Below are positions 30,672 through 34,191 of a DNA stretch of 34,191 nt, in pieces. The stretch is from assembly GCA_050246595.1 (NCBI GenBank), contig JBFWVT010000050.1, positions 1 to 34,191 on the forward strand, in the 5' to 3' direction. The notes under the pieces are model-generated. The model saw only the letters and a list, made by a program, of their open reading frames with translations. It was not told where the DNA came from and ran no database searches. This stretch comes from DATARH01 sp050246595. GTDB taxonomy: Bacteria > Pseudomonadota > Alphaproteobacteria > ATCC43930 > CGMCC-115725. The stretch's first letter is position 1. The number at the start of each line of letters is the position of its first letter. A program made the translations under genes and the position numbers.

Positions 30672-31190
30672 GTGAAATGCTATACTGTTATTCTTGACGC
30701 TTGCACCCTGTACCCCGCCCCGCTACGCGATTTGCTGCTGCAGCTCGCGGCGGGGCGACTCTTTCGCGCGAAGTGGACCGATAGGATACAGGACGAATGG
30801 ATTCGTTCTCTGCAACAGAACAGGCCGGACATTTCTTTCGAGCAGTTGAATAGAACGAAAATCTTGATGGAACGAGCCGTGCCGGATGCCGTTGTCGCCG
30901 GGTATGATTACCTGATCGCAACGATAGTGCTTCCGGATGAAAATGACAGGCACGTCTTGGCGTCTGCCATTCATGCGCGAGCCGATGCGATCGTAACGTT
31001 TAATCTTAAAGATTTCCCGGAGGACATACTATCTCTCTTAAATATAGAAGCTATCCACCCGGACGATCTCATAGAATATCAGCATGATCTGGATGAGGCG
31101 GCGGTCATCCTGGCCGCGCAAACCTGCCGCAGACGCCTCAAGAATCCGCCACTTTGCGTTGAGGAGTACCTGGGCACTTTGAGAGCATAA
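30672..31190 (+). CDS. PIN-domain toxin (ribonuclease)
   Basis: A 172-residue PIN-domain nuclease. Acidic active-site positions: Asp8 in VILDACTLYPAPLRDLLLQL, Glu in DRIQDEWIRSL (about 42), Asp in VLPDENDRHVLASAI (about 94-98) and Asp in FNLKDFP (about 113). The C-terminus SLKNPP-like RLKNPPLCVEEYLGTL matches a recurrent PIN subgroup beside excisionase-type antitoxins. Expected action: metal-dependent cleavage of cellular RNA when the antitoxin is lost. The start is GTG at 30672, immediately after the antitoxin TGA. Confidence 0.88.
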   Translation: MKCYTVILDACTLYPAPLRDLLLQLAAGRLFRAKWTDRIQDEWIRSLQQNRPDISFEQLNRTKILMERAVPDAVVAGYDYLIATIVLPDENDRHVLASAIHARADAIVTFNLKDFPEDILSLLNIEAIHPDDLIEYQHDLDEAAVILAAQTCRRRLKNPPLCVEEYLGTLRA

Positions 31191-31336
31191 GGTCTGCCCA
31201 AAACAGTCTCAATCCTGCAGCCGTTCAGTAGCATTTTGTAATCGGTATCGAACCCGACCCCGGGGCTGCCCGCTCGCTTCGGCGGCCTGTTGACCGTGGG
31301 CCGGCATCTGCGATGCTCGGCCGGGAGGAGGCCCGG

Positions 31337-33580
31337 ATGCCGCATTCGACTTACCTGCCCGAGCGCATGGGGAGCGCCCGGATCACCCCGACCGGGGTGT
31401 TCGAGGCCGGCCGTTTCCAGTCGTTCACGCTGGTCTATACGGCGGGGTATTTCGGGATCGACGATACCGGGTCGATCAAGATCGTGCACCGTTTCGCCAG
31501 CGACATGGGACGGCCGCAATGGAGCGACCCGAGAGCGGCGAATTATACGACGGCCGAGGCGTCGAACGGCGCCGTGCTCGATATGCTGTACGACCCGAAG
31601 CTGAACATCCGACCATGGGACAAGACGCTCTTGATCCGTGTCGTGCGCGGGTTTCTGCGTGAGGGAGACACGATCACGGTGCGCTTTGGCGACCCGCGCC
31701 AGGGATCGCCGGGGATGCGGGTACAGACCTTCTGCGAGAAGACATTCGAGTTCCGCGTGCTGGTCGATGCGATCGCGACCTGCGACTATGTCGAATTGCC
31801 GGAGCAGCCGAAGATCGCGATCGTCGCCGGCCCGCCGGTGACGTGGAAGGCGGTCTTGCCGACCCTGCGCGGCCGGGGCGAAAATTTCCGGCTCGGGTTC
31901 AAGGGCGAGGACAAATGGGGCAACCCGAGCGACTGGGTCGAGGGGGTGTTTACGCTGTGCCCGAGCCGGCCCGTGCGCGGTCTGCCGGAGACGGTCGCGG
32001 TGCGGCGCGGCGAGCATGCGATCTCGATCGAGGGTCTGTCGGTCGATGAACCGGGCGATCTGACGATCGCGGTGCGCGACGCCGGCGGAAACCTGCTCTG
32101 CGTCAGCAACCCGCTGCGTATCGCAGCCGCTCCGAGGCTGCGGTCATACTGGTGCGACCTGCACGGCCAGTCGGAGGAGACGATCGGGACCAATTCGGCG
32201 CGCGAGCTGATCGAGTTTGCGCGCGACCGCGCCTTTCTCGACGGGATGAGCCATCAGGGCAACGATTTCCAGATCACGACCGAATTTTGGGAGGCGCTGA
32301 ATCGTCTGACCCGCGAGTACAACGAGGACCGCCGGTTTGTGATCTATCCCGGCTATGAATGGTCGGGCAATACCGGGCTGGGCGGCGATCGCAACGTGCT
32401 GTTCATGCGCGAGGGCGAGCAGATCCATCGGTCGTCGCATGCGCTGGTCCCGGATCACGGCGATCTGGCGAGCGACGCGAACAGCGCCGAAGACCTGTTC
32501 CGGGCGCTGAAGAACCGGGACTGCGTCGTGTTCGCGCATATCGGCGGGCGCTATGCCGACATCAGAATGGCGCATGACATCAGGCTCGAACGCTCGGTCG
32601 AGGTGCATTCGGATTGGGGCACGTTCGAGTGGCTGCTGCACGACGCGCTCGAACAAGGTTACCGGGTCGGTATCCTGGCCAATTCCGACGGGCACAAGGG
32701 CCGCCACGGCGCGAGCCATCCGGGCGCCTCGCTGTTCGGGGCCTATGGCGGGCTGTCGTGCCTCTTGGCGCCGGAACTGAGCCGGGACGGGCTATTCGAG
32801 GCGCTGCGCCGACGGCATCATTACGCGACGACCGGCTGCCGATTGCTGCTCGACACCAGGGCGGCGTTCGACGCCGATGCCGAGTTGTTCGCCGGCGACC
32901 CGCTGCTCGGCACGACCTCATCGACGCCGTCGCGCACGGCGATGATGGGCGACATCCTGCGCTCCGGGGAAGGATCGGTCGAATTTGCGGTCGAGGCGCT
33001 GGGGTCGGCGCCGATCGAGCGGATCGAATTGCGCAACGGGATCGAAACGCTGGAGACCTGGCGGCCCTATCGCGAGGCCGATCTCGGACGGCGCATCCGG
33101 GTGATCTGGGAAGGATCGGAATATCGCGGGCGCGGCCGGCAGACGATCTGGGACGGCGGCTGCGCGCTTGAGGGCAACCGGTTCGAGCGGGTCGCGCCGA
33201 TCAATCTGTGGAACCTCGACAAGGAGCTGCGGCAGACCGGCCCCTCGACGCTGTCCTGGGCGGCGCTGACGACCGGCGGGTTCGGGGGGTTCGACGCGGT
33301 TCTGGCCGACCCGCTTGCCGGCACGCTGCGGATCGACACGGCGCTCGTCAAAGCCGAGATCGCGGTGGCCAATATCGGGCTTGAGGATTTGCGCTTTGAG
33401 GCCGGCGGCATCGGGCGCCGCCTCCGAATTTTCCGCCTGCCGGACGACAACCCGCACCGGCACCTGCATCTGACCCGCCGTATCCGGCTCAAGACCGAGG
33501 CCGACAACGCGCTTTACGTGTGCCTGACGCAAGAGGACGGGCATTTGGCGTGGTCAAGCCCGATCTATGTCTTTCGCTGA
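31337..33580 (+). CDS. Large PHP/DUF3604-like metallohydrolase
   Basis: A 747-residue protein without a signal peptide. Residues 1-265 are beta-rich (EAGRFQSFTLVYTAGYFGID, then GDTITVRFGD). From about 271 a PHP/DUF3604-like domain shows likely metal ligands in order: YWCDLHGQSEETIG, DGMSHQGND, YPGYEWSG, VFAHIGGRYAD, EVHSDWGTFEW and ILANSDGHKGRHG. The final part (about 540-747) is another beta-rich region. Substrate is unknown. ATG at 31337 has GGGAGGAG 6 nt upstream and is preferred over the ATG at 31313. It is a single-gene unit as far as visible, convergent with the response-regulator gene at the right edge. Confidence 0.65.
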   Translation: MPHSTYLPERMGSARITPTGVFEAGRFQSFTLVYTAGYFGIDDTGSIKIVHRFASDMGRPQWSDPRAANYTTAEASNGAVLDMLYDPKLNIRPWDKTLLIRVVRGFLREGDTITVRFGDPRQGSPGMRVQTFCEKTFEFRVLVDAIATCDYVELPEQPKIAIVAGPPVTWKAVLPTLRGRGENFRLGFKGEDKWGNPSDWVEGVFTLCPSRPVRGLPETVAVRRGEHAISIEGLSVDEPGDLTIAVRDAGGNLLCVSNPLRIAAAPRLRSYWCDLHGQSEETIGTNSARELIEFARDRAFLDGMSHQGNDFQITTEFWEALNRLTREYNEDRRFVIYPGYEWSGNTGLGGDRNVLFMREGEQIHRSSHALVPDHGDLASDANSAEDLFRALKNRDCVVFAHIGGRYADIRMAHDIRLERSVEVHSDWGTFEWLLHDALEQGYRVGILANSDGHKGRHGASHPGASLFGAYGGLSCLLAPELSRDGLFEALRRRHHYATTGCRLLLDTRAAFDADAELFAGDPLLGTTSSTPSRTAMMGDILRSGEGSVEFAVEALGSAPIERIELRNGIETLETWRPYREADLGRRIRVIWEGSEYRGRGRQTIWDGGCALEGNRFERVAPINLWNLDKELRQTGPSTLSWAALTTGGFGGFDAVLADPLAGTLRIDTALVKAEIAVANIGLEDLRFEAGGIGRRLRIFRLPDDNPHRHLHLTRRIRLKTEADNALYVCLTQEDGHLAWSSPIYVFR

Positions 33581-33632
33581 ACCCGGCGCGTTTCGCGAGG
33601 ACCGGATTACCTGTTTCGCTCCACGGCCGAAT

Positions 33633-33646
33633 TCCTCATTTGAGGA
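33633..33646. terminator. Small inverted repeat between convergent genes
   Basis: TCCTCA-TT-TGAGGA lies in the 72-bp gap between the convergent hydrolase and histidine-kinase genes. The stem is short and the loop only 2 nt, so it is a weak candidate for a bidirectional terminator. Confidence 0.25.
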
Positions 33647-33652
33647 CAGGTC

Positions 33653-34191
33653 TTAATCCGCACAGCGCAGAGACCCGTGCCGGCCACGCTCCTGCGCCCG
33701 TCTCAGCATCCCGGCCACCTTGGCCCTCAGATCGGCGGCGCGGAACGGTTTGCGCAGCAATTCGCCCGGTATCGGCTGGTTCGCCGGCAGAGCGGCGCCG
33801 CCGAACCCGGTCACGAACAGGACCGGTATCTCGGGGCGGCGGCGGCGGACGGCATGCGCCAGCTCGACCCCGTTCATGCCGGGCATGACGATGTCGGCGA
33901 TCATCAGGACGATACCGCGACCCGGGTCTTCGAGCAGATCGAGCGCCGCGCCGCCGCTGCCGGCTTCGATCACCTCATAACCGGCCTCGGCGAGCATTGC
34001 GGCGGCGACCGCGCGGACATCGGGATCGTCGTCGACCAGTAGAACACGGCCGCCGCAGCCGCGTTCTTTCCCCCTGGCGGGCGACGCGCGCCGCCTGCTG
34101 TTTCCGCCATGCCTCTCGTCGATACCGGCGCGCGGCAGGTACACCTCCACCGTCGTGCCGGCGCCGGGATTTGTGTCGATGCGCACCCCGC
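33653..34191 (-). CDS. Partial hybrid histidine kinase: end of ATPase domain plus receiver
   Basis: The C-terminal ~179 residues of a protein that continues past the right edge. The first visible residues, VRIDTNPGAGTTVEVYLPR, are the last strand (G-box side) of a HATPase domain. After a basic linker comes a full receiver domain: VLLVDDDPDVRAVAAAMLAE, phosphoacceptor Asp in MIADIVMPGMNGVELA, Thr in LFVTGF and Lys in LLRKPFRAADL. Kinase followed by a C-terminal receiver is the class typical of alphaproteobacterial hybrid sensors. The sensor and His-containing parts are not visible, so the signal is unknown. Confidence 0.88.
   Translation of the reverse strand, partial: GVRIDTNPGAGTTVEVYLPRAGIDERHGGNSRRRASPARGKERGCGGRVLLVDDDPDVRAVAAAMLAEAGYEVIEAGSGGAALDLLEDPGRGIVLMIADIVMPGMNGVELAHAVRRRRPEIPVLFVTGFGGAALPANQPIPGELLRKPFRAADLRAKVAGMLRRAQERGRHGSLRCAD

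Overview
GC-rich window with long overlapping ORFs and mainly ATG/GTG starts, from an alphaproteobacterium, probably a Rhodospirillales-like lineage. The strongest evidence is the block rho-hemJ-hemH-hemE | ppsR-maf-aroE-coaE-dnaQ, secB, tim44-like, mltA and smr. This arrangement flanks the chromosomal replication origin in Caulobacter and Rickettsia. A FzlA-type GST-like division protein at the left agrees with this. No tRNA, rRNA or CRISPR array was seen.

Left part (1-14.0 kb). The edge carries the first 14 codons of a probable IS701-type transposase, then a BrnT toxin with an HTH antitoxin, then fzlA. Next is a PEP-CTERM surface protein gene behind a near-consensus sigma-54 promoter. A ChbG/HpnK-type deacetylase, trmJ and cysS follow; four GC hairpins (REP-like) lie between trmJ and cysS. 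Then come an AI-2E/PerM-type transporter, a secreted Met/Gln-rich protein with seven perfect-length 27-bp repeats, a NIPSNAP protein, a DevBCA-type ABC exporter operon and a two-domain VOC protein.

Middle (14.1-24.7 kb). A short gene at 14106-14333 reads as a SelW/Rdx selenoprotein: an in-frame UGA lies exactly at the second position of the C-x-x-U motif, and a SECIS-like hairpin follows. ORF callers miss it. Next is a methyltransferase broken by an internal deletion and frameshift. Then rho, hemJ, hemH and hemE run leftward, and ppsR, maf, aroE, coaE and dnaQ run rightward, away from a 474-bp gap. That gap has DnaA-box-like sites, including the Caulobacter G-box sequence TGATCCACA, and is the best candidate for oriC.

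Right part (24.0-34.2 kb). tim44-like and mltA are followed by a lutABC lactate-utilisation operon overlapping smr; in related genomes mltA and smr are, from memory, usually adjacent. Beyond smr lies accessory DNA: a DUF5681 gene behind a strong sigma-70 promoter, an excisionase-HTH/PIN toxin-antitoxin pair, a large PHP/DUF3604-like hydrolase, and the C-terminal end of a hybrid histidine kinase that runs off the right edge.

The haem genes (hemE, hemH, hemJ) form one functional group. The ori-proximal genes cover termination factor Rho, replication proofreading, CoA and shikimate metabolism, and protein export.
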